From JAZLIL01 sp045617405 (lineage in GTDB: Bacteria; Bacillota; Clostridia; Lachnospirales; Lachnospiraceae): a DNA stretch of 5,044 nt. Below, piece after piece: positions 1 to 5,044 of the stretch (position 1 is the stretch's first letter; each line of letters opens with the position of its first letter). The position numbers were made by a program, and so were the translations under genes. Where the stretch lies: positions 1 to 5,044 of the forward strand of contig JAZLIL010000078.1 of assembly GCA_045617405.1 (NCBI GenBank), given 5' to 3'. The notes beneath the pieces were generated by a model, which worked only from the letters and a program-made list of their open reading frames with translations, was not told where the DNA came from and did no database searches.

Positions 1-357
1 AAGGCTCATATGAAGAAGCATGCCGGGTTTATAAGAGCTAAGTTCGATGCTACTCTGGAAACTCTTGATAAGGAGCTTTCAGGTCTTGGTATCGGAGAAT
101 GGACGAAGCCGAACGGAGGCTATTTCATTTCCTTCAATTCGATGGAGGGATGTGCAAAAAGAATTGTGGCAAAATGTAAGGAAGCGGGAGTTACACTTAC
201 GGGAGCGGGGGCAACCTTCCCCTACGGAATCGATCCCGCAGATTCAAACATCCGCATCGCGCCCACATTCCCGACACCTGAGGATATGGCAAAGGCAGCA
301 AAGCTCTTTTCACTTTGCGTCAAGCTCGTCAGCGTGGAAAAGCTCCTTGAAGGGTAG
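1..357 (+). CDS. PLP-dependent aminotransferase, MocR/aspartate aminotransferase Ic type (C-terminal fragment)
   Basis: The window opens inside this gene. Frame 1 is open from base 1 and ends at TAG 355-357, giving the last 118 residues. The ATG at position 10 is an internal methionine, not a start. The fragment matches the small C-terminal domain of fold-type I aminotransferases: a GGYFISF segment (about residues 38-44), an LTGAGATFPYG loop, and NIRIAPTFP near residue 85, whose arginine should bind the substrate alpha-carboxylate. The whole pattern resembles the Aminotran_MocR family (PF12897), whose characterised members include subgroup Ic aspartate aminotransferases; that attribution is from recollection of the family. 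The PLP-binding lysine lies upstream, outside the window. The likely reaction is transamination between an amino acid such as aspartate and 2-oxoglutarate in the cytosol, but the substrate cannot be fixed from this fragment. Only 27 nt separate it from the next gene. Confidence 0.8.
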   Translation, partial: KAHMKKHAGFIRAKFDATLETLDKELSGLGIGEWTKPNGGYFISFNSMEGCAKRIVAKCKEAGVTLTGAGATFPYGIDPADSNIRIAPTFPTPEDMAKAAKLFSLCVKLVSVEKLLEG

Positions 358-374
358 GGATCGTAATCTGTAAC

Positions 375-380
375 AGGAGG
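375..380 (+). promoter_or_regulatory. Ribosome binding site for the membrane protein gene at 385
   Basis: AGGAGG at 375-380 lies 4 nt before the ATG at 385. It is a full-strength Shine-Dalgarno match, on the short side in spacing, and supports this start. It sits within the 27-nt gap after the aminotransferase stop, which has no room for a convincing promoter, so cotranscription is likely. Confidence 0.75.
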
Positions 381-384
381 AAGA

Positions 385-1680
385 ATGGCAAACGACCGCG
401 ATGAAATGAAGGCTGCCCTCGAGGCAGACAGAGAGAGAAAACAAAGAGAATCGAAAAAGCTTTCTGATGTAAAGGACGAAGGAGAGCTCGAAGACATGAG
501 GGAGTACATCCATGTTGCAATGGATGAGATGGAGAACTTAAGGGACGAGCTTCTTGCGGCAAAGGAAGCTACGGCGACGGCACAATCGGAGGCTGAGGCT
601 TCGATTGCCGTCGAAAAAGAGAAATTCAACGAGAAGCTCAGAGCAAAGTGGACAGCTTCTTCCTTTTGGAAGTGGCTTTCGCTTATTGAGCTTCTTGTTT
701 TTGCGGTTGCTCTTCTCGTAATAGTAATCATGAAGCCGAGAGGAAATGATACGGTTATAATTGAGCATTACGGGAATGAAGCAAAGATAGAAAAAGAGAC
801 AGAAGTGATTAAGACAAGGAAGCTCAATGATAACCTTGCCGGGCTTGTCTCCGATTTTAATAAGACAGATGGCGGAGACTACATCATGTCAGTAATCAGC
901 ATCGATGGCTACGAGTATCTTTCGCTTGAGGGACCTTATGCGGATATCTACTACAGAAATGAATTCAGCCTTGACTCGAAGGACTTGTGTGAGGTGGGCG
1001 TTTCGTCCGGAATCAGGACGGTCTACTTCCCAGAAAGCTACGATCTTTCAAATCCGTTGTCACTGATTCCTGTTGAACTGAAGAAAAGGGACGGAGAAGG
1101 TGCGAGTCTTGTCTTTATAAGGGGCGGCGAATCAGGAATCACAGAAAGCATGACATTTGTTGACAGTGACACGCTGGCTGTCTATACACTCAATCCCTTT
1201 AAGGACTATATTGAGAGTCTTTTTGAAATGACGATACTAAGCGGTGTGGGAAACGATTCTTTGAATGCTGGAGGAGTGAGACTTCAGACGGGAGGCAGGG
1301 ACTTTGATTACATCCTCGACAGCGCATCATTCAATTCGCTTCTTTACAATGATACTCTTGTTATCGATTTCAAAAGCGGGTATAAGCTGGAAGTCATCGG
1401 AAACAGCCTTGAGTGGAGCAGCGATTTGAAAATCGGCGACGAGTGCGTGCTCGGAAAGCTATGCGGAGTGATTACGGCAGGCAGTGCGATTCCGGAGCTT
1501 GAAAACGTCCGGTTTAAGGCATATACTTCAGATGTCACGGCATCCATGCCGATAAATGTACTTGACCGCATACCCGAGGATTGTGTCGAAATCCTTGATG
1601 TCACAGGACGGAGCTTTCTGGTGGAGCGGCCGACGGTGGTAACTTTGGAGGTTGAAGATGACAATGAACAAAGAGAATGA
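385..1680 (+). CDS. Single-pass membrane protein of unknown function with coiled-coil N-terminus and large extracytoplasmic domain
   Basis: I do not recognise this 431-residue protein. Residues 1-90 are highly charged and lack proline, with heptad-like stretches (about 35-88), suggesting a cytoplasmic coiled coil. Residues about 94-116 form one hydrophobic segment (FWKWLSLIELLVFAVALL) with lysines just before it and MKPRG just after. There is no N-terminal signal peptide. The expected topology is N-terminus inside and residues about 118-431 outside. The outer part has alternating hydrophobic/polar stretches and many Gly, Asp and Ser residues, suggesting a beta-rich fold. It holds four cysteines (202, 354, 360, 400), which could form disulfides. 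No catalytic motif or cell-wall anchor is evident. The start is supported by AGGAGG 4 nt upstream. The 3' end overlaps the next gene, a glycosyltransferase, by 23 nt, so a role in making, sensing or organising a surface glycan is possible. That role is inferred from context only. Confidence 0.85.
   Translation: MANDRDEMKAALEADRERKQRESKKLSDVKDEGELEDMREYIHVAMDEMENLRDELLAAKEATATAQSEAEASIAVEKEKFNEKLRAKWTASSFWKWLSLIELLVFAVALLVIVIMKPRGNDTVIIEHYGNEAKIEKETEVIKTRKLNDNLAGLVSDFNKTDGGDYIMSVISIDGYEYLSLEGPYADIYYRNEFSLDSKDLCEVGVSSGIRTVYFPESYDLSNPLSLIPVELKKRDGEGASLVFIRGGESGITESMTFVDSDTLAVYTLNPFKDYIESLFEMTILSGVGNDSLNAGGVRLQTGGRDFDYILDSASFNSLLYNDTLVIDFKSGYKLEVIGNSLEWSSDLKIGDECVLGKLCGVITAGSAIPELENVRFKAYTSDVTASMPINVLDRIPEDCVEILDVTGRSFLVERPTVVTLEVEDDNEQRE
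1647..1651 (+). promoter_or_regulatory. Ribosome binding site that fixes the first glycosyltransferase start at ATG 1658
   Basis: GGAGG at 1647-1651 lies inside the end of the upstream coding region. It is 6 nt from ATG 1658. The alternative TTG at 1652 directly abuts it (0 nt) and ATG 1664 is 12 nt away, so 1658 is the best start. Confidence 0.7.
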
Positions 1681-2614
1681 GTACGATTGCGTCATTCTTA
1701 CATGCAATCCCGACAGGAAATATGACAAACTGATAGAAAAGATAATGTCGCAGACGATCAGACCGTCGACGCTTATCATTGTTCACACCGAGACCGGGCT
1801 CTGTTCAGCGCAGATGGTCAGAACAAGAACCTTAAGTGTTGCCGGAACTGATACGGAAGTCGATGTTGTCAGTGTGCAGCCTGAGGATTTCGATCACGGC
1901 GGAAGCAGAAATCTCGGTGAGAAATATGCTGTCTCTCCGTATGTTCTTTTTATGACTCAGGATGCCGTCCCGGCTTCAGTCGAGCTTTGCGAGAAACTCC
2001 TCTCGGAAGTGATGAAGGAGAAGGTGGCAGTTGCCTACGCAAGACAGATTTCATCAAACAGCTCATCACTCAAGGAAAAGATTTCGAGAGAGTACAACTA
2101 TCCGGCAAAGAGCTGTGTCAAGTCATCGAAGGATTTTTGTGAGCTTGGGATAAAAACGATCTTCTGCTCCGATGTCTGCGCCATGTACGACAGGGAAATC
2201 TTTTCACAGCTCGAGGGCTTTGAGAACCGGTGCCTTTTCGGTGAAGACATGATTTATGCCAATAAAGCCGTAATGAACGGATACGAAATCAGCTATCAGG
2301 CGGAAGCGATGGTCATTCATTCACACGATTACAGCTACCGAAAGCAGTTTTCAAGAAACTTTGACTGCGGCGCGGCTCAGGCAATGCATCCTGAGGTCTA
2401 CAGGAAGTTAAGCTCTGAGGGAGAGGGAATCAAATACGCAAAGATGGTACTGAAAAGGTATCTTGGTAAAGGAATGGTTTTCGGAGCAGTCGATTTCATT
2501 TTGGAATGTATGTTCAAGTACGCCGGCTTTTTCCTCGGAAAGCATTACAGAATGCTTCCGAAGCCGTTAATTCTTAAGGTGTCGCTGAACAGACGCTTCT
2601 TTGAGAGAATCTGA
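1658..2614 (+). CDS. Glycosyltransferase family 2, rhamnosyltransferase-like
   Basis: This 318-residue protein is a probable cytoplasmic, membrane-associated enzyme that moves a sugar from a nucleotide-sugar donor onto a glycan. It has a GT-A fold start (CVILTCNPD, residues about 11-19), then the sequence HGGSRN (80-85), TQDA (100-103, at the DXD metal-binding position), GEDM (195-198, the usual acidic catalytic-base region), HSHDYS (221-226) and FSRNFD (231-236). This combination is typical of GT2 proteins annotated as rhamnosyltransferases in Firmicutes; the sugar itself is not proven. The first acidic pair common in GT2 (DDGS) is replaced by HTETG (about 43-47), as I recall for this subgroup. 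Residues about 272-294 are hydrophobic and may touch the membrane. The length is normal for the group. ATG 1658 was chosen for its GGAGG spacing. The gene overlaps its upstream neighbour by 23 nt, suggesting translational coupling. Confidence 0.87.
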   Translation: MTMNKENEYDCVILTCNPDRKYDKLIEKIMSQTIRPSTLIIVHTETGLCSAQMVRTRTLSVAGTDTEVDVVSVQPEDFDHGGSRNLGEKYAVSPYVLFMTQDAVPASVELCEKLLSEVMKEKVAVAYARQISSNSSSLKEKISREYNYPAKSCVKSSKDFCELGIKTIFCSDVCAMYDREIFSQLEGFENRCLFGEDMIYANKAVMNGYEISYQAEAMVIHSHDYSYRKQFSRNFDCGAAQAMHPEVYRKLSSEGEGIKYAKMVLKRYLGKGMVFGAVDFILECMFKYAGFFLGKHYRMLPKPLILKVSLNRRFFERI

Positions 2615-2668
2615 TTTTCAGGGCGAGCGGCAGATTGCGGTTATTACCGGTCAGAGTGTGGATACAGC

Positions 2669-2675
2669 AGGGGAG
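2669..2675 (+). promoter_or_regulatory. Ribosome binding site for the second glycosyltransferase at ATG 2685
   Basis: AGGGGAG at 2669-2675 lies 9 nt before ATG 2685. In-frame alternatives further upstream (TTG 2601, GTG 2658) have no comparable site, so the shorter protein is preferred. Confidence 0.6.
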
Positions 2676-2684
2676 AGTATTTAT

Positions 2685-3623
2685 ATGGGTGTTGCTATTA
2701 TCCTGTCTTCATATAACGGTGAAAAGTATCTGGGCGAGCAGATTGATTCGATAATTGCTCAGGACTATTGCGACTGGAAGCTCTTTGTGTTTGACGACTG
2801 TTCTTCCGACAAAACGGAGGAGGTTGTCAGAAGCAGACAGGAGCGAGCTTGCGGCAGAATCGAATTTTGCCGCAATTCTCAAAATTTCGGATCAACAAAG
2901 AGCTTTCTTAACGGACTCTTCTCAGTATACGACCGTTTTCCTGCGACAGAGTATTTCATGTTTTGCGATCAGGATGATTGCTGGAATACCGATAAGATTT
3001 CGGTGAGCATCAATGCGATAAGGACCCGTGGGCTTTCTTCGGGACCGGTCCTGGCATTTACCGACTGTGTGGTTACAGACAGCGGGTTAAATGAGATCGC
3101 ACCTTCTTTTATCAGACAATCGGGTTATAACGTAAAAAGGATCGACCTTGCAGGTCTTCTGATGGAAAATAAGTGCATCGGATGCACCTGTGTGTTGAAT
3201 CGCGAGTTGGCGGGGCTTCTTCGGGAACACACCGATCCCGAGATGAAAGAGGTTCGATTTCATGACTGGTGGTCGGCTCTTGCGGCGGCAGCGTTCGGAA
3301 GCGTCGTATTCGTTCCCGAGGCTACAATGCGGTACAGACAGCATGAGAAGAACGTCGTCGGTGTCTCTGACAGGGTGAAGTATATAAAAGACAGGTCCTC
3401 CGATTCGATTAAGCGGCACAAGGCTCTCGAAGAGACATTTCTCCAGGGACGGGCTTTCTATTCGTCTTTCGGCAGGGTGCTTAGCGGAAGGAGCAGGGAG
3501 ATTGTCGAAGGCTTTATCAAAGCGGCTGATGCAAAAGGACTTAAGCGGCGCCTGATCTGTCTTCATTACGGGTTCTTAAAGTCCGGCCTGTTTCGTAATA
3601 TCGGGCTCATGTTAAGTCTGTAG
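2685..3623 (+). CDS. Glycosyltransferase family 2, RgpB-like subgroup
   Basis: This 312-residue predicted cytosolic GT-A glycosyltransferase probably acts in cell-surface polysaccharide synthesis. The protein begins directly with the family start (VAIILSSYNGEKYL, residues 3-16), followed by DDCSSD (37-42, nucleotide binding), CDQDDCW (94-100, containing the metal-binding acidic motif), HDWW (193-196) and YRQHEKNVVG (217-226). This motif order is characteristic of GT2 proteins related to streptococcal RgpB, a rhamnosyltransferase of the rhamnose-glucose polysaccharide; donor and acceptor here are unknown. All usual motifs are intact and the length is normal. The reading frame stays open upstream to a TTG at 2601, but those 28 residues do not resemble the family, and ATG 2685 has an AGGGGAG site. 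A 70-nt gap separates it from the first glycosyltransferase. The two enzymes belong to different subgroups, so they probably add consecutive or different sugars and are not recent duplicates. Confidence 0.88.
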   Translation: MGVAIILSSYNGEKYLGEQIDSIIAQDYCDWKLFVFDDCSSDKTEEVVRSRQERACGRIEFCRNSQNFGSTKSFLNGLFSVYDRFPATEYFMFCDQDDCWNTDKISVSINAIRTRGLSSGPVLAFTDCVVTDSGLNEIAPSFIRQSGYNVKRIDLAGLLMENKCIGCTCVLNRELAGLLREHTDPEMKEVRFHDWWSALAAAAFGSVVFVPEATMRYRQHEKNVVGVSDRVKYIKDRSSDSIKRHKALEETFLQGRAFYSSFGRVLSGRSREIVEGFIKAADAKGLKRRLICLHYGFLKSGLFRNIGLMLSL

Positions 3624-3656
3624 AAGATATCCGATAAGTAAAACGGTACTATGTAC

Positions 3657-3661
3657 AGGAG
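3657..3661 (+). promoter_or_regulatory. Ribosome binding site that fixes the amidohydrolase start at ATG 3669
   Basis: AGGAG at 3657-3661 lies 7 nt before ATG 3669. The in-frame ATG at 3651 lies upstream of this site and has no good site of its own. Starting at 3669 also puts the metal-binding HTH motif at residues 6-8, as is usual for the family. Confidence 0.75.
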
Positions 3662-3668
3662 TGATAAA

Positions 3669-4466
3669 ATGGTTATCGATTTTCATACGCATCTTTTTCC
3701 GGATGCGCTTGCTAAGAGAGCACAGGAGAAGCTTATGAGCGGAGCGGACTATGCTTTTTCCGCCTACCATGACATGAAGGCTGCAAGTGCAAAGAAAAAG
3801 ATGGAGGAATGGGGTATTGACCTCGATGTAGTGCTTCCCGTGGTTACAAAGGAAACTCAGTTCATGGACGTAAATACGTTCATGGACAGCCTCGACAGAG
3901 ATTATTTTGTTCCTTTCGGCGGGATTTACCCGAATTCCGAAAACTGGAGGGAACAGGTCGATTATGTTTTTTCGCTTGGTTTCAAGGGCATTAAGTTTCA
4001 CGCCGAGTTTCAGGATTTCGATGTTGATTCGCAAAGGATGCTTGGAATCTACGATTATTGCTTCAGTAAGGGACTTATTGTGATACATCATGCCGGAGCA
4101 GATCCTGCCTTCAGACCGCCATTTCGAACATCACCGAAGCAGTTTCGCCATATTTCCGAGGAGCTGAAAGGCGGTGTTCTGGTGGTTGCCCATCTTGGAG
4201 GTTACGGGCAGTGGGATGATGTCGAAGAGTACCTTGCGGGTTCGGATGTCTACATCGACACATCGATAGGGTTTGAACAGTACGGAGTGGAGCGCTTTTT
4301 ACGCGTATATGAAAAGCACGGGGCAGACAGACTCCTCTTTGCGACAGATTCTCCATGGAGCAATACACCCTTAGAGCTTCAAACGCTTCGTGGGCTTAAT
4401 ATTCCTGAGGCAGACAAGGAAAAGATTCTTTGCAAAAATGCAAAGAGACTTCTTGGAATAGAATAA
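3669..4466 (+). CDS. Metal-dependent amidohydrolase, amidohydrolase-2 family (PF04909 type)
   Basis: This 265-residue cytosolic TIM-barrel hydrolase or decarboxylase has all the expected metal and active-site positions. They are HTH at residues 6-8 (first beta strand), the KFHAEF segment (about 109-114), HH at 140-141, AHLGG beginning at 174 (His 175), and ATDSPW near the C-terminus with Asp 227. These match the amidohydrolase-2 family, which includes decarboxylases such as ACMSD and many uncharacterised small hydrolases. The closing segment (KILCKNAKRLLGI) is the helix typical of the end of these proteins. The substrate cannot be deduced. It sits 45 nt after the second glycosyltransferase and 23 nt before dtd, so it is likely cotranscribed. 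A link to glycan metabolism is not supported by its sequence. The alternative start at 3651 would add six residues. Confidence 0.88.
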   Translation: MVIDFHTHLFPDALAKRAQEKLMSGADYAFSAYHDMKAASAKKKMEEWGIDLDVVLPVVTKETQFMDVNTFMDSLDRDYFVPFGGIYPNSENWREQVDYVFSLGFKGIKFHAEFQDFDVDSQRMLGIYDYCFSKGLIVIHHAGADPAFRPPFRTSPKQFRHISEELKGGVLVVAHLGGYGQWDDVEEYLAGSDVYIDTSIGFEQYGVERFLRVYEKHGADRLLFATDSPWSNTPLELQTLRGLNIPEADKEKILCKNAKRLLGIE

Positions 4467-4477
4467 ACCAAAGGAAT

Positions 4478-4482
4478 AGGAG
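4478..4482 (+). promoter_or_regulatory. Ribosome binding site for dtd at ATG 4490
   Basis: AGGAG at 4478-4482 is 7 nt from ATG 4490. The reading frame is open further upstream to 4430, but that would overlap the amidohydrolase and add 20 residues absent from the Dtd family. Confidence 0.75.
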
Positions 4483-4489
4483 TAGCGTT

Positions 4490-4945
4490 ATGAAACTGCT
4501 TGTACAAAGGGTTACCGGGGCATCGGTGGAGATTGATGGAAAAGTATACGGGAAGATTGGCAAAGGATTTCTTGTTCTTCTCGGAGCATGCGAAAGTGAT
4601 GATGAAAAAGTCGCAGACAAGATGATAAAGAAGCTTGTCGGACTTAGAATTTTTGAGGATTCTGAGGGTAAGACAAATCTTGCACTTGCGGATGTTGCCG
4701 GCGAGGTGCTGGTAGTGTCGCAGTTTACACTCTATGCCGATTGCCGTCATGGAAACAGGCCGTCGTTTCTTGGCTCGGGAAGTCCGGAGCACGCAAATAA
4801 AATCTACGATTACGCGGTAAAGCAGCTTCGCGAAGTCTACAAAATAGCGACGCAGACGGGAGAGTTCGGCGCAGACATGAAGGTGAGCCTTGTGAATGAC
4901 GGACCGTTCACAATTATGCTCGATTCGGCAGAGATCTGCAAATAG
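4490..4945 (+). CDS. dtd: D-aminoacyl-tRNA deacylase (D-Tyr-tRNA deacylase)
   Basis: Dtd hydrolyses D-amino acids, and also glycine wrongly attached to tRNA-Ala, from charged tRNAs, protecting translation in the cytosol. The 151-residue length fits the family (about 145-150). The family's opening is present (MKLLVQRVTGASVEIDG), as are VVSQFTLYAD (residues 75-84) with the active-site SQFT, the GNRPSF segment (88-93), and NDGPFT (136-141). That last motif carries the Gly-cisPro pair (138-139) that rejects L-amino acids. Nothing essential is missing. The phenylalanine after GP, where many homologues have valine, is a conservative variation. ATG 4490 is supported by AGGAG 7 nt upstream and by alignment to the family start. 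The gene follows the amidohydrolase after 23 nt and is the last complete gene here. Confidence 0.97.
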   Translation: MKLLVQRVTGASVEIDGKVYGKIGKGFLVLLGACESDDEKVADKMIKKLVGLRIFEDSEGKTNLALADVAGEVLVVSQFTLYADCRHGNRPSFLGSGSPEHANKIYDYAVKQLREVYKIATQTGEFGADMKVSLVNDGPFTIMLDSAEICK

Positions 4946-4947
4946 CA

Positions 4948-5032
4948 GGCTCAGTCAGAAAAGGGAAAAAACTTCGCGGACAGTGAAAACTGTTTCCATA
5001 AGTCGGATCGTAGCCATGTCGTTCTGTGAGCC
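4948..5032 (+). other. Nested inverted repeats: possible structured RNA or 5' leader element
   Basis: The outer arms are GGCTCA (4948-4953) plus CAGAA (4956-4960), pairing with TTCTG (5022-5026) plus TGAGCC (5027-5032). This gives 11 base pairs with a 2-nt GT bulge. Inside is a second hairpin: ACTT 4971-4974 with AAGT 5000-5003, GGA 4978-4980 with TCC 4995-4997, and CAGT 4981-4984 with ACTG 4989-4992, closed by a GAAA tetraloop. A weaker hairpin may form at 5004-5021. A purine-rich stretch (4961-4970) joins the outer and inner stems. Together they suggest a three-way junction ending next to a ribosome binding site. I do not match it to any riboswitch class I know. The pairing was found by eye and could be chance. 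There is no T-run after the stems, so it is not a standard terminator for dtd. Confidence 0.3.
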
Positions 5033-5038
5033 AAGGAG
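5033..5038 (+). promoter_or_regulatory. Probable ribosome binding site for a gene starting just past the window
   Basis: AAGGAG at 5033-5038 is followed by 6 nt to the window end, so a start codon at or just after position 5045 would have ideal spacing. No start codon is visible, so the downstream gene is inferred. Confidence 0.4.
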
Positions 5039-5044
5039 TTGAGC

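Noticed and set aside
10..12. ATG at position 10 as the start of a small 115-residue protein.
   Set aside because: The frame is open to the window edge and the sequence is only the C-terminal domain of a much longer aminotransferase.
222..731. Long minus-strand open frame of 169 codons.
   Set aside because: It is serine/phenylalanine-rich low-complexity antisense translation over the charged coiled-coil region and the aminotransferase end, with no family resemblance.
2635..2666. Possible promoter in the gap between the two glycosyltransferases (TTGCGG at 2635-2640 and GATACA at 2661-2666).
   Set aside because: The 20-nt spacer is too long and both hexamers match the consensus poorly.
3087..4091. 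Two minus-strand open frames of 159 codons each (3087-3566 and 3612-4091).
   Set aside because: Both lie antisense to well-supported genes (the RgpB-like glycosyltransferase and the amidohydrolase) and have no recognisable domains.
4980..4995. ACAGT-GAAA-ACTGT hairpin followed by TT as a Rho-independent terminator for dtd.
   Set aside because: The stem is short and not GC-rich, and there is no T-run after it; it fits better as part of the larger nested structure.
4955..5044. Minus-strand frame open from the window edge to TGA at 4955-4957, 29 codons, which could be the end of a gene converging on dtd (its last residues read as a plausible helix, ATIRLMETVFTVREVF).
   Set aside because: Twenty-nine open codons are easily found by chance, it shows no family I recognise, it would leave only 9 nt between convergent genes, and the + strand has a well-placed AAGGAG over the same bases. 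It cannot be excluded without sequence past 5044.

Overview
The window is a run of six genes, all on the + strand and closely spaced (gaps of 23 to 70 nt, one overlap). The codon style (frequent AGA/AGG arginines), strong AGGAG-type ribosome binding sites and protein families point to a Gram-positive anaerobe of the class Clostridia, most likely near Lachnospiraceae. That placement is an inference from family resemblance, not from a marker gene.

Layout: (1) positions 1-357, the C-terminal end of a PLP-dependent aminotransferase of the MocR/aspartate-aminotransferase Ic type, cut by the window edge; (2) 385-1680, an unrecognised single-pass membrane protein with a charged, probably coiled-coil cytoplasmic N-terminus and a large predicted extracytoplasmic domain; (3) 1658-2614, a family 2 glycosyltransferase of the rhamnosyltransferase-like subgroup, overlapping gene 2; (4) 2685-3623, a second family 2 glycosyltransferase of the RgpB-like subgroup; (5) 3669-4466, a metal-dependent amidohydrolase of the amidohydrolase-2 (PF04909) type; (6) 4490-4945, D-aminoacyl-tRNA deacylase (dtd). 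The last 99 nt hold no convincing gene, but contain nested inverted repeats that could fold as a structured RNA, followed by a ribosome binding site that would serve a gene starting just past the window.

Genes 2-4 are the accessory part: a membrane protein of unknown function and two sugar transferases from different subgroups, probably acting on a cell-surface polysaccharide. No flippase, polymerase or nucleotide-sugar synthesis gene is visible, so the product cannot be named. Genes 1, 5 and 6 look like general metabolism and translation quality control. No mobile element, CRISPR array, tRNA or rRNA was seen, and no internal promoter or terminator is convincing, so the run could be one transcript. 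The most open questions are the function of the gene 2 protein and whether the 3' inverted repeats form a real RNA.
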